From Methanobacterium sp. (lineage in GTDB: Archaea > Methanobacteriota > Methanobacteria > Methanobacteriales > Methanobacteriaceae): a stretch of 5,744 nucleotides of DNA. A program made the translations under genes and the position numbers. The stretch spans positions 1-5,744 of the forward strand of contig JAUNXM010000126.1 of the NCBI GenBank assembly GCA_030539815.1, given 5' to 3'. The notes below the pieces were generated by a model, which was not told where the DNA came from, ran no database searches, and worked only from the letters and a program-made list of their open reading frames with translations. Shown here piece by piece: positions 1-5,581 of this stretch. Position 1 is the first letter of the stretch. The number at the start of each line of letters is the position of its first letter.

Positions 1-92
1 TAAAAAGAGACGCACTATACCATATTGAAGATATTTAATGGATGGTAAAGGTTAATAAGTTTCAAATACTATGATTTAGTAATTGTGTTTGA

Positions 93-187
93 TGATTATA
101 TTTAATCCATACCAGAGAGAATGGAATATCATCGCATTTTTAACCGGTTTCAAGTTTAATTGTTACTCAAGACTTAAATTTATTATA
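93..187 (+). promoter_or_regulatory. Candidate promoter region for the Mur ligase gene
   Basis: Two TATA-like boxes lie upstream of the ATG at 219. TTATATTTAA at 96-105 would put transcription start near 125 and leave a leader of about 90 nt that includes the ribosome-binding site. AAATTTATTATA at 176-187 would put the start near 208-210, on top of the ribosome-binding site, so it fits less well. Both are AT-rich matches in an AT-rich spacer, so the choice is inference. Confidence 0.28.
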
Positions 188-218
188 GGGATGAAGATGA
201 ATTTGTGGAGAATTTAAC

Positions 219-1619
219 ATGAAGTGTGTTGTAATAGGTGCAGGTAATGCTGGGCGACCAGCAGCCAGGATATTAAATTATGCAGGTCACCAGGTTCAAA
301 TAACTGATGAAAAAGAAATGGAGGAATTTCCGGAGAACGTGCAAAAAACCCTCCATAAAATGGCAGAGGAAGGTGTGCATCTTCAGCTAGGCTGGGATGA
401 CCCCACCAATATTGAAGATGTAGATGCGGTATACATTTCTCCAAACATACCTAAAGATTCTCCGATTCGACACTATCTGATAGATAATGAATTAAAATTA
501 CTTATTAATCAAGATATTTCTCAAATTGTAGACAATGCCATTAATATTGATGTTATAGGAGTAACCGGTACACTGGGGAAGACCAGTACCACCCACATCA
601 TTTCTGAAATCTTTGAAAATGCTGGTTACAAAGTATGGACATGTTCATCCCTGTCGGGCAATTTACTAAGTGAAGTTATTGTGGATGGAATCATAAGTGG
701 AGACCATCTTAAAAATGATATTGCGGTTTTGGAATTACCTCACGGCACAATACGACTTCTCTCGGAGTTAAAATTGAAGGTCGGTTTAATAACCAACATC
801 TACTCTGATCATCTATCTGAATTTGAAGGATCCCTGGAAAGATATACCAAAAGAAAAATGATGATCACTGGATCCAGTGAAATACTGGTAGCCAGTTGGC
901 AGTGCAGGGATATTCTCCACCAACACAAAACTTTATATTACTGCTCCCAGGGTAGTGAATGTGATATTTATGGTTATCTTAATAATGGGAACATTGGAAT
1001 TAGATATAAAATAAAGGGCCGGGAAGGAGATTTTGAAACCAGATTCAATCTAAAAGGATACTACTTTGAGAATTCTGTTGCTGCCGCCGCTGTTGCGTTA
1101 GCATATGGTCTGAAGGAAAAATCAATCCAAGATGGTCTGAACAAATTTAAAGGAATTCCAGGGCACCTGGAATATATAGGGAATTATTCTGGTCGAGAAA
1201 TACACTTTGACGCAGCATTTGTCCCTGAAGGTATTATTTCTACTTTAAAACAATTTTCCAATGATAAATCTGATTTAGTTATTTTAATGGATAACCCGGA
1301 TAGTACCAATCCCCGGGACAAGCTAGAAATTGGGAAAATCCTGGGAGAGTATGCTCAGGTGATCATAGCCAGCGGTTACAATGAAACAACCGGTATTCTG
1401 GACATGAAATCGGCTCAAGAAGTATTGGAGGGAGCTAAAGATTCTAAAGCTCTTAAAATCACTACAGAAAATATGATTACTGCTGGTGAATATGCTATTA
1501 AAAATTCTAAACCGGGAGATATTATACTGCACATTGGCCCCGGAGCCATAACCAATTATGAAGATTTAAAATCCAAAATGATGAAAGGAATTGAAAACGG
1601 GTGCAAAAAATATTCCTAA
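219..1619 (+). CDS. Mur ligase family protein (MurD/MurE-like ATP-dependent amide ligase)
   Basis: A complete 466-residue cytosolic ligase of the Mur superfamily, which activates a carboxylate as acyl phosphate with ATP and joins it to an amine. An N-terminal Rossmann-like domain opens with VVIGAGNAG (4-12). The central domain has the P-loop TGTLGKTST (116-124, Lys121), a conserved Glu at LELPHG (172), the TNIYSDH motif (193-198) and YTKRK, whose Lys213 matches the carbamylated lysine of Mur[14 protein letters not shown] (285-297) is the family's NxxAAxA segment. The C-terminal domain starts near GIPGHLEY (312-319), with DAAFVPEG (331-338) in place of the DYAHTPD of MurE. ATG 219 is preceded by GTGGAG with an 8-nt gap; an in-frame stop lies at 198-200. 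In Methanobacteriales such paralogues include pseudomurein peptide ligases, so a cell-wall role is plausible, but the substrate cannot be read from sequence. Other Mur-like ligases, such as coenzyme F430 synthase, start differently. Confidence 0.9.
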   Translation: MKCVVIGAGNAGRPAARILNYAGHQVQITDEKEMEEFPENVQKTLHKMAEEGVHLQLGWDDPTNIEDVDAVYISPNIPKDSPIRHYLIDNELKLLINQDISQIVDNAINIDVIGVTGTLGKTSTTHIISEIFENAGYKVWTCSSLSGNLLSEVIVDGIISGDHLKNDIAVLELPHGTIRLLSELKLKVGLITNIYSDHLSEFEGSLERYTKRKMMITGSSEILVASWQCRDILHQHKTLYYCSQGSECDIYGYLNNGNIGIRYKIKGREGDFETRFNLKGYYFENSVAAAAVALAYGLKEKSIQDGLNKFKGIPGHLEYIGNYSGREIHFDAAFVPEGIISTLKQFSNDKSDLVILMDNPDSTNPRDKLEIGKILGEYAQVIIASGYNETTGILDMKSAQEVLEGAKDSKALKITTENMITAGEYAIKNSKPGDIILHIGPGAITNYEDLKSKMMKGIENGCKKYS

Positions 1620-1658
1620 TACTAATTTAAGAATTTTCACAGATTCCTATCATAAACC

Positions 1659-1703
1659 TTTTTTTAAGAGGCATTTTTTTAGGTCCAATGGTCATATTTT
1701 TTT
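1659..1703 (+). terminator. Triple T7 tract, probable archaeal terminator
   Basis: Three separate runs of seven T occur at 1659-1665, 1674-1680 and 1697-1703, starting 40 bp after the Mur ligase stop. Archaeal RNA polymerase terminates at oligo-T tracts in the non-template strand without needing a strong hairpin, and clustered tracts act together. A short ACCT/AGGT pairing (1656-1659 with 1681-1684) spans the first two runs but is too weak to count as a classical stem. Confidence 0.6.
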
Positions 1704-1782
1704 ATTATTTAACAATAATATAACTGAATTAATTTTAGTCTTATTATCTAGATTTAGCTTCAGTAGAAGTATTTACAGGATA

Positions 1783-1794
1783 TTTTTATAATTA
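1783..1794 (+). promoter_or_regulatory. Candidate TATA box for the zinc ribbon-HEAT protein gene
   Basis: TTTTTATAATTA lies about 110 bp before the ATG at 1900, downstream of the T-tract terminator of the previous gene. It would predict transcription start near 1815 and a leader of roughly 85 nt. The spacer is very AT-rich, and a second candidate near 1859-1868 lies too close to the ribosome-binding site, so the assignment is weak. Confidence 0.25.
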
Positions 1795-1884
1795 GTAGTA
1801 ACAATATCTTGAATGATATGTTAATTGAAAACAGTTAATACACATGGAAAAAATATCTTTTTAAAATATTCAAAATTTCTTATC

Positions 1885-1891
1885 AAAGGTG
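1885..1891 (+). promoter_or_regulatory. Ribosome-binding site that sets the start at 1900
   Basis: AAAGGTG is complementary to the 3' end of archaeal 16S rRNA (part of the AGGTGA core) and ends 8 nt before ATG 1900. It lies inside the longer reading frame that could be opened from TTG 1825, which has no Shine-Dalgarno site. It is the main reason for choosing the shorter protein. Confidence 0.7.
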
Positions 1892-1899
1892 TTTCTAAT

Positions 1900-3372
1900 A
1901 TGGGATATTTAATATGCCAGGAATGTGGCGGTTATTATAAACTTGAAAAAGGTGAATCAGAGGAAGATTTTATCTCTTGTGAATGTTATGGTTCATTAAC
2001 TTATGTAAATAATATTGCTGGTTATTTAAAAGAAAATAATAAGGTAGATAAACATCCTTCAATGAATAAAACGGATAAGTCTACCGTAACTGAAATCCTA
2101 GATTTGGGGCAGAATTCTGATAATAATGGGAATGATATCCTGGGAAAGGAGGCCCTGCAAATAAATTCAAAAACAGAATCCTTTAATTTCCCATCTTTTA
2201 ATGGATCTGACAGTCAAAGGGTAAAGGATAGGAATTATTATCGAAAAATAAACTCCAAGGAGAAAAGACCAGACATAGAAAAATTAAAACGAATTAAAGA
2301 TGTCAGAGGTATTATTGAAGCCCTTGATTACAAGGATTCTGAGGTTAAACTGGAAGCAGTTAAAGCCCTGGGAAGTATTGGTGATGATAGGGCATTGAAA
2401 CCATTAGAGAAAGTGAAAACCGTAGAGAAAGGTGTTCTTAAAACTTATGCCCAAAATGCAATTTTCCACATAGAATCCAAAAATAGGGGATTAAAATCAA
2501 GAAACAGGGCCTATTATCGTAATGAGTTTAATAATAAATCACCTTCCTCAAAATATAATGGAAATAAATCGCTCAATTCTAATAATGAAAATACTAATCA
2601 AACCCCATGCAAATCTCCCAAAAAAACCAAACAGTTTTTTAAAAACAGTGAAGAAACCAGTTTAGATGACAGTGATACTGTAAAAAATGGTGAAGTTATC
2701 CCTAAAGTTACTGATCCTGACCATTCTAAACCTTCAAGTTATCCTAAAACACAAGAAAATACCACTGAACATAAATTAAATAGTAATGGCAAGCTTTTTA
2801 AGGGTGATATCTCTCTAAATAAAGTTAATTTATCCAAGGGGGATAAGTTTGTGGGTGAAGTTAAGTCTTTCAAGGGAGATGAGTCTTTTACTAAGTCTAA
2901 TGGAAGAAATGTTCTAGTGAATAAAGATGATCTTAGAGAAGATAATGGAATTGGATCTGAGATATTAAGTTCTAAAGGTGTAAAAACTCAAAAAAATGTT
3001 TCTAAATCAAATTATGGGAATATATTTTCCAGATCAAATACCATTCCTGAAACCAAAATTAAAAATAATACCAAGTCCCATGGCCTGGAAGTACATATTG
3101 ATCCTGTCTTACCTGCCAATTCCACCCCTTCTCATAAACATAATAGTTCATTATTTATCCCTTCTTCAGTTGTTATTGGAGATATGACCAGAACCACTAA
3201 TGGAGACAATGATGAGATCATCAAAGAACCCTCACCAAAAGAAGTGATGGATAGAGAATATTTCATCCGGTTTTTAGGTATTAAAAACACAGATAAACCT
3301 TTAATAGGATTTATTTTTTTGTTTGCTGCTTCATTAATCCTGGGAGTTCTTCTTACAATGGGTTATAACTGA
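1900..3372 (+). CDS. Zinc ribbon-HEAT protein with C-terminal membrane anchor, function unknown
   Basis: I recognise the parts but not the function. The 490-residue product starts with a zinc ribbon: Cys6, Cys9, Cys27 and Cys29 (CxxC...CxC) within [12 protein letters not shown] and GESEEDF, an N-terminal module I associate with Methanobacteriales proteins. Residues about 130-194 resemble one to two HEAT/PBS-lyase repeats ([28 protein letters not shown]), usually a protein-binding scaffold. Residues about 195-450 are rich in Ser, Asn, Lys and Asp, look disordered, and contain three 12-residue KGD-centred repeats (299-334). A hydrophobic segment at 468-487 ends three residues from the C-terminus, and no signal peptide is seen, so a tail-anchored protein with the bulk in the cytosol is inferred. 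The start is chosen at the zinc-ribbon Met, preceded by AAAGGTG; TTG 1825 would add 25 poorly supported residues. Convergent with the nuclease gene. More AT-rich than that gene by eye. Confidence 0.85.
   Translation: MGYLICQECGGYYKLEKGESEEDFISCECYGSLTYVNNIAGYLKENNKVDKHPSMNKTDKSTVTEILDLGQNSDNNGNDILGKEALQINSKTESFNFPSFNGSDSQRVKDRNYYRKINSKEKRPDIEKLKRIKDVRGIIEALDYKDSEVKLEAVKALGSIGDDRALKPLEKVKTVEKGVLKTYAQNAIFHIESKNRGLKSRNRAYYRNEFNNKSPSSKYNGNKSLNSNNENTNQTPCKSPKKTKQFFKNSEETSLDDSDTVKNGEVIPKVTDPDHSKPSSYPKTQENTTEHKLNSNGKLFKGDISLNKVNLSKGDKFVGEVKSFKGDESFTKSNGRNVLVNKDDLREDNGIGSEILSSKGVKTQKNVSKSNYGNIFSRSNTIPETKIKNNTKSHGLEVHIDPVLPANSTPSHKHNSSLFIPSSVVIGDMTRTTNGDNDEIIKEPSPKEVMDREYFIRFLGIKNTDKPLIGFIFLFAASLILGVLLTMGYN
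2794..2901 (+). repeat. Three 12-residue KGD repeats within the linker
   Basis: The coding sequence contains three imperfect tandem units of 36 bp: [24 protein letters not shown] and [12 protein letters not shown] (protein residues 299-334). Each has a hydrophobic or Ser residue, then Lys-Gly-Asp at exactly 12-residue spacing (K301, K313, K325). The DNA is less alike than the protein, so this is an old or selected duplication rather than a recent slippage event. Confidence 0.6.
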
Positions 3373-3462
3373 TTCTGGTATATTGATTCATAACATCTCG
3401 AACTCTTCACTAATAATCTTCATTCTAAACTTTCATGGGGATAACTTGATTATTATGTTGAT

Positions 3463-4953
3463 TTATCTACTTAATTTGGGATAAATAATTTTTATCCCAT
3501 CTTCTTGGAGTTTCAGGAATTTTTCTGGGTGAGTGGTGTGTACTGGATATAACTTTTCTGGGTTTATCTCACGTATCATCTCCAGAATCTCCAGTCCATT
3601 GGCATGTCCAGATGCATGGAAGCCTTTATTTAACAGGGGTAAATTGAATAACTTCAACCAATTTCGTACTTTCTTTTCATTTATTTCCATCTGTTCATCA
3701 AAGGGTTCAGTACTGGACTTGATATACACACCACCGTCTGGTTTTATATCAATCAATTCTTTTAACTCGAAAAAATCACAACGGAAAATATAGTCCTGGG
3801 GATTATCCTGAAGGTCGTGATAAGTTAAGACATTGTCATTATCCAGCAATTCCCTCTCCCATTTTTTATAGTCCCGTAGGCACTGGTCAGAGGTAATATC
3901 ACTGGCACACAACCACTCATCATCCACACAGGCAAAACTATCATCTCCCAGGAGACCCCACCCCTTACGTGGTTTGTAGATCATCACATCATCCAAACTC
4001 GGATAATCATTACCGTTACCATTAAAAAGGTTCAAAATGTAGGCCTGTTTAAGACTCACCACCAGTTCCCTTCCTGTATCTTTAGCTACTTTATAAAATG
4101 TTAAGAGCCGATCCAAATCCCTTACGGGATAGTTAACCACCACCAGGCCTTTAAACTCGCTTAAAGTATCAACTGCATGTTGTTCAATTTCAACTTCAGA
4201 GACATTATCGTCTTTATCAATACGGGTTCCTTCACTGATCATAATGGTGGGCTTGGACTTCCGGGCTTCTTTAATGAATTTTTGGGTTAGTTCAGGATGC
4301 CTTCCATGGAAACGTAGATCACCGGTATATACAATGGTTTCATCTTCATTCTCCCCAATAAATGCCGATGCTCCTGGTAGGGAATGGTCAACCGGGGCTG
4401 ATTTCAGGTTGAAATCCCCAATTTCAAACTTCTGGTAAGGATTAACAATCTTTATGTTACGTTCAACAACATTTGCTCGTGAACGCATGTAACCCTCGCC
4501 TCGTTTTTTTGGTTCAAGATGAAATGACTTCTTTAAATGAATATATTCCGAAAATGATGCGGCTCCAGTGTCTTCAAGGGCTTTTAAAATAAGATAAGAC
4601 TCAGGGGATAGGTAAATTGGTATGTCCTCCCTGAGATGATGGACATAGGCCACATGATCTACGTGGGAGTGACTGATTAAAACACCCTCTACTGAAGGTT
4701 CATCAGGGTAGGGAAGACCAACGTGGCGTAGGTAATCCTCACGATAAATACCATCAATATAAGGTAATAAACCCAGCTTTATGAAGTCACAAATCCCGTT
4801 GGCTTTACGTGGTTGAAGGAACTCTGACAAATAATCATTGGCATGAGAAAATCCCATCCCAAAGTCAAGGAAAAAAGAGGCATGTTTACCGTTAACCCGG
4901 ATTTTATTACCCCCAATTTCATCCACCCCGCCAAAAAAGTCAATGCTGGTCAA
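3463..4953 (-). CDS. RNase J-like beta-CASP metallo-beta-lactamase nuclease
   Basis: A complete 496-residue metal-dependent hydrolase of the beta-CASP group, which cuts or trims RNA (RNase J, CPSF-73) or DNA. The opening [15 protein letters not shown] matches the GGxxEIGKN start of RNase J. Zinc ligands are visible: HSHVDH (95-100), H190 in [12 protein letters not shown]212 in TGDLRFHG. Beta-CASP motifs follow: A, E241 in [10 protein letters not shown]450 in ASGHANG; C, H472 in [11 protein letters not shown]. All expected catalytic residues are present, so it should be active, in the cytosol. About 210 residues separate motifs A and B, longer than I expect for the roughly 450-residue archaeal RNase J, so this is probably a divergent paralogue. 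The start is TTG (4953-4951): AAAGGAG sits 7 nt upstream and an in-frame TAA lies just before it, excluding any earlier start. RNA as substrate is inferred from family similarity. Confidence 0.92.
   Translation of the reverse strand: MTSIDFFGGVDEIGGNKIRVNGKHASFFLDFGMGFSHANDYLSEFLQPRKANGICDFIKLGLLPYIDGIYREDYLRHVGLPYPDEPSVEGVLISHSHVDHVAYVHHLREDIPIYLSPESYLILKALEDTGAASFSEYIHLKKSFHLEPKKRGEGYMRSRANVVERNIKIVNPYQKFEIGDFNLKSAPVDHSLPGASAFIGENEDETIVYTGDLRFHGRHPELTQKFIKEARKSKPTIMISEGTRIDKDDNVSEVEIEQHAVDTLSEFKGLVVVNYPVRDLDRLLTFYKVAKDTGRELVVSLKQAYILNLFNGNGNDYPSLDDVMIYKPRKGWGLLGDDSFACVDDEWLCASDITSDQCLRDYKKWERELLDNDNVLTYHDLQDNPQDYIFRCDFFELKELIDIKPDGGVYIKSSTEPFDEQMEINEKKVRNWLKLFNLPLLNKGFHASGHANGLEILEMIREINPEKLYPVHTTHPEKFLKLQEDGIKIIYPKLSR
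3477..3499. repeat. Perfect 9-bp hairpin at the end of the nuclease gene
   Basis: TGGGATAAA (3477-3485), loop TAATT, TTTATCCCA (3491-3499) form a perfect inverted repeat. It lies inside the last codons of the leftward nuclease gene (encoding GIKIIYPK) and about 105 bp past the stop of the rightward gene. No T-run follows on either strand, so it is not a textbook terminator. It could stabilise 3' ends of one or both convergent transcripts. Confidence 0.55.
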
Positions 4954-4960
4954 ATAAACA

Positions 4961-4967
4961 CTCCTTT
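4961..4967 (-). promoter_or_regulatory. Ribosome-binding site for the nuclease gene's TTG start
   Basis: Read on the minus strand, AAAGGAG precedes the TTG start by 7 nt. Its first two A residues belong to an in-frame TAA stop, so translation of this frame cannot begin further upstream. The next Met is residue 33, past the conserved GGVDEIGGN motif, so TTG is the supported start. Confidence 0.75.
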
Positions 4968-5063
4968 ACTAAAATTTTCGGCAAACACCCTAACTCATTA
5001 GTTTCACTATCTTCAGCGAACTTCAACGTTACAGATTACTGTATTTTCATGATTTCTATCTTT

Positions 5064-5074
5064 AAATTATATTT
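5064..5074 (-). promoter_or_regulatory. Candidate TATA box for the nuclease gene
   Basis: On the minus strand the sequence reads AAATATAATTT, a reasonable archaeal TATA element. It predicts transcription start near 5040-5045 and a leader of about 90 nt. Surrounding DNA is AT-rich and another TATA-like stretch (ACATATAG) lies slightly further upstream, so the exact box is uncertain. Confidence 0.3.
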
Positions 5075-5180
5075 TACTATATGTATGGGTAAACATTAAT
5101 TTAATTTAGTAAAGACAATCCTCATAGGGGTATTAAAATTTCATAAAATATACGGAATTTTAATTAAATAGATGCTATTT

Positions 5181-5209
5181 ATTAATTGATTACCTTTACT
5201 TCAATTAAT
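5181..5209. repeat. 9-bp inverted repeat with 11-bp spacer, possible operator
   Basis: ATTAATTGA (5181-5189) and TCAATTAAT (5201-5209) are exact reverse complements, centred 21 bp apart, about two helical turns, a geometry suited to a dimeric regulator. It ends 34 bp before the AGGAGG site at 5244. The arms are mostly A and T, so chance formation in this composition is possible. Binding by any protein is inference. Confidence 0.4.
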
Positions 5210-5243
5210 CTAACCTTACTCTTTAATTATAGGTGCTCTTTTT

Positions 5244-5293
5244 AGGAGGAAGTGGTGGTAGCATTAAGTAGAATATCTGTAACAATTGATTAA
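5244..5293 (+). pseudogene. Strong RBS plus 13-codon frame, possible remnant of a ribbon-helix-helix regulator
   Basis: AGGAGG (5244-5249) is the best Shine-Dalgarno match in the window. GTG codons at 5252 and 5255 open a frame that reads VVVALSRISVTID and stops at TAA 5291-5293. SRISVTID closely resembles the first beta strand of CopG/NikR-type ribbon-helix-helix proteins, which normally continue into two helices. In another frame 62 bp on, FDKVHGYS (5355-5378) vaguely resembles the helix A to helix B junction of that family (FDxV...GYS). That suggests a gene broken by deletion or insertion and frameshift, but could equally be a leader peptide or chance. The match is short and weak. Confidence 0.2.
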
Positions 5294-5300
5294 TATACAA

Positions 5301-5334
5301 TTTTTTGGTAAAAATAGTTTATCAATTTTTTTTT
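5301..5334 (+). terminator. T6 and T9 tracts after the short reading frame
   Basis: T6 at 5301-5306 and T9 at 5326-5334 follow the 13-codon frame. As rightward oligo-T tracts they could end a short transcript started upstream of 5244, before it reaches the right-hand nuclease gene. No transcript is proven, so the role is inferred from archaeal termination rules. Confidence 0.3.
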
Positions 5335-5363
5335 ATTTATCAGGGATCCAACCCTTTGATAAA
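5318..5363 (+). repeat. Two mutually exclusive hairpins sharing one arm
   Basis: TTTATCA-GGG (5336-5345) pairs with CCC-TT-TGATAAA (5352-5363) around the loop ATCCAA, giving 3 plus 7 base pairs with a two-base bulge. The same right arm, TTGATAAA (5356-5363), also pairs perfectly over 8 bp with an earlier copy TTTATCAA (5318-5325). Only one can form at a time, and the T9 tract lies between the two left arms. Confidence 0.4.
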
Positions 5364-5426
5364 GTTCATGGTTATTCAATTTTTAAGCAAAATTTAACAT
5401 TGAAACTTGTAATACTTCTTAATTGT

Positions 5427-5456
5427 AAAAAAAAATTCTGGGAAAAAAAAATTCTG
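5427..5456 (+). repeat. Tandem direct repeat A9TTCTG, two copies
   Basis: A run of nine A followed by TTCTG occurs at 5427-5440 and again at 5443-5456, period 16 bp, separated by GG. On the minus strand these are two T9 tracts, which could stop leftward transcription escaping from the promoter of the right-hand gene. Polymerase slippage is an equally good origin. Confidence 0.6.
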
Positions 5457-5499
5457 ACCAATGAATAGAAATAAAATGATCCATTAAAGATAAAATACT

Positions 5500-5511
5500 T
5501 TAAAATATATT
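5500..5511 (+). promoter_or_regulatory. Candidate TATA box for the YhaM-like gene
   Basis: TTAAAATATATT lies 70 bp before the TTG start and predicts transcription start near 5530-5535, leaving a leader of about 50 nt that includes the ribosome-binding site and the small AACTC/GAGTT inverted repeat. A second AT box near 5533-5544 would start transcription on the ribosome-binding site and fits less well. Confidence 0.35.
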
Positions 5512-5566
5512 CCATTACCATTCCACTGATTATCATATAATTAACTCTTTAATGAGTTCCTTTACT

Positions 5567-5573
5567 AGGGGAG
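5567..5573 (+). promoter_or_regulatory. Ribosome-binding site favouring TTG 5582
   Basis: AGGGGAG ends 8 nt before TTG 5582. An in-frame ATG exists at 5552 but has no Shine-Dalgarno sequence before it, and this purine site would then lie inside the coding region. The placement therefore favours the TTG start. Confidence 0.55.
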
Positions 5574-5581
5574 ATTTTATA

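Larger units (their letters stand above)
4954..5581. other. 628-bp intergenic region between two divergent nuclease genes
   Basis: No intact gene is convincing here. The left 100 bp serve as leader and promoter of the leftward nuclease gene. The middle holds an AT-rich inverted repeat (5181-5209), an AGGAGG site with a 13-codon frame (5244-5293), T6 and T9 tracts (5301-5306, 5326-5334) and a hairpin (5336-5363). The right part holds a tandem A9TTCTG repeat (5427-5456), a TATA-like box (5500-5511), a small AACTC/GAGTT inverted repeat (5543-5558) and the ribosome-binding site of the right-hand gene. The 60-codon ATG frame at 5286-5468 has low-complexity Phe/Lys/Ile-rich content, no ribosome-binding site and no recognisable domain, so I do not call it as a gene. 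Confidence 0.6.

Noticed and set aside
85..110. TTGATGATTA as a box C of a C/D guide RNA
   Set aside because: No matching box D (CTGA) or C'/D' pair follows at a sensible distance.
142..149. AACCGGTT palindrome upstream of the ligase gene
   Set aside because: Eight bases, not extended by flanks, and expected by chance; no second copy was noticed.
219..1619. Coenzyme F430 synthase (CfbE) as identity of the Mur ligase
   Set aside because: As I recall that family begins with a DxTHGG-type motif; this protein begins with a VVIGAGNAG Rossmann-like motif. Not strictly excluded without a phylogeny.
1591..1791. 66-codon frame across the end of the ligase gene and the T-tracts
   Set aside because: It overlaps the ligase in another frame and its FFKRHFFRSNGHIFLLF content comes from the T7 tracts.
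1825..1899. N-terminal extension of the zinc ribbon-HEAT protein from TTG 1825
   Set aside because: No ribosome-binding site precedes it, the 25 extra residues do not resemble the family, and the zinc ribbon module begins at Met encoded at 1900 behind AAAGGTG.
3533..4438. Rightward frames opposite the nuclease gene
   Set aside because: They are antisense shadows of a well-supported gene with all catalytic motifs.
5158..5167. TTTAATTAAA palindrome
   Set aside because: A 10-bp palindrome of A and T only is common in such AT-rich DNA.
5286..5468. 60-codon ATG frame in the intergenic region
   Set aside because: No ribosome-binding site, it spans poly-T and poly-A runs, and its composition (Phe, Lys, Ile, Leu) is what AT-rich noncoding DNA yields. 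Part of it may be a gene remnant, noted separately.
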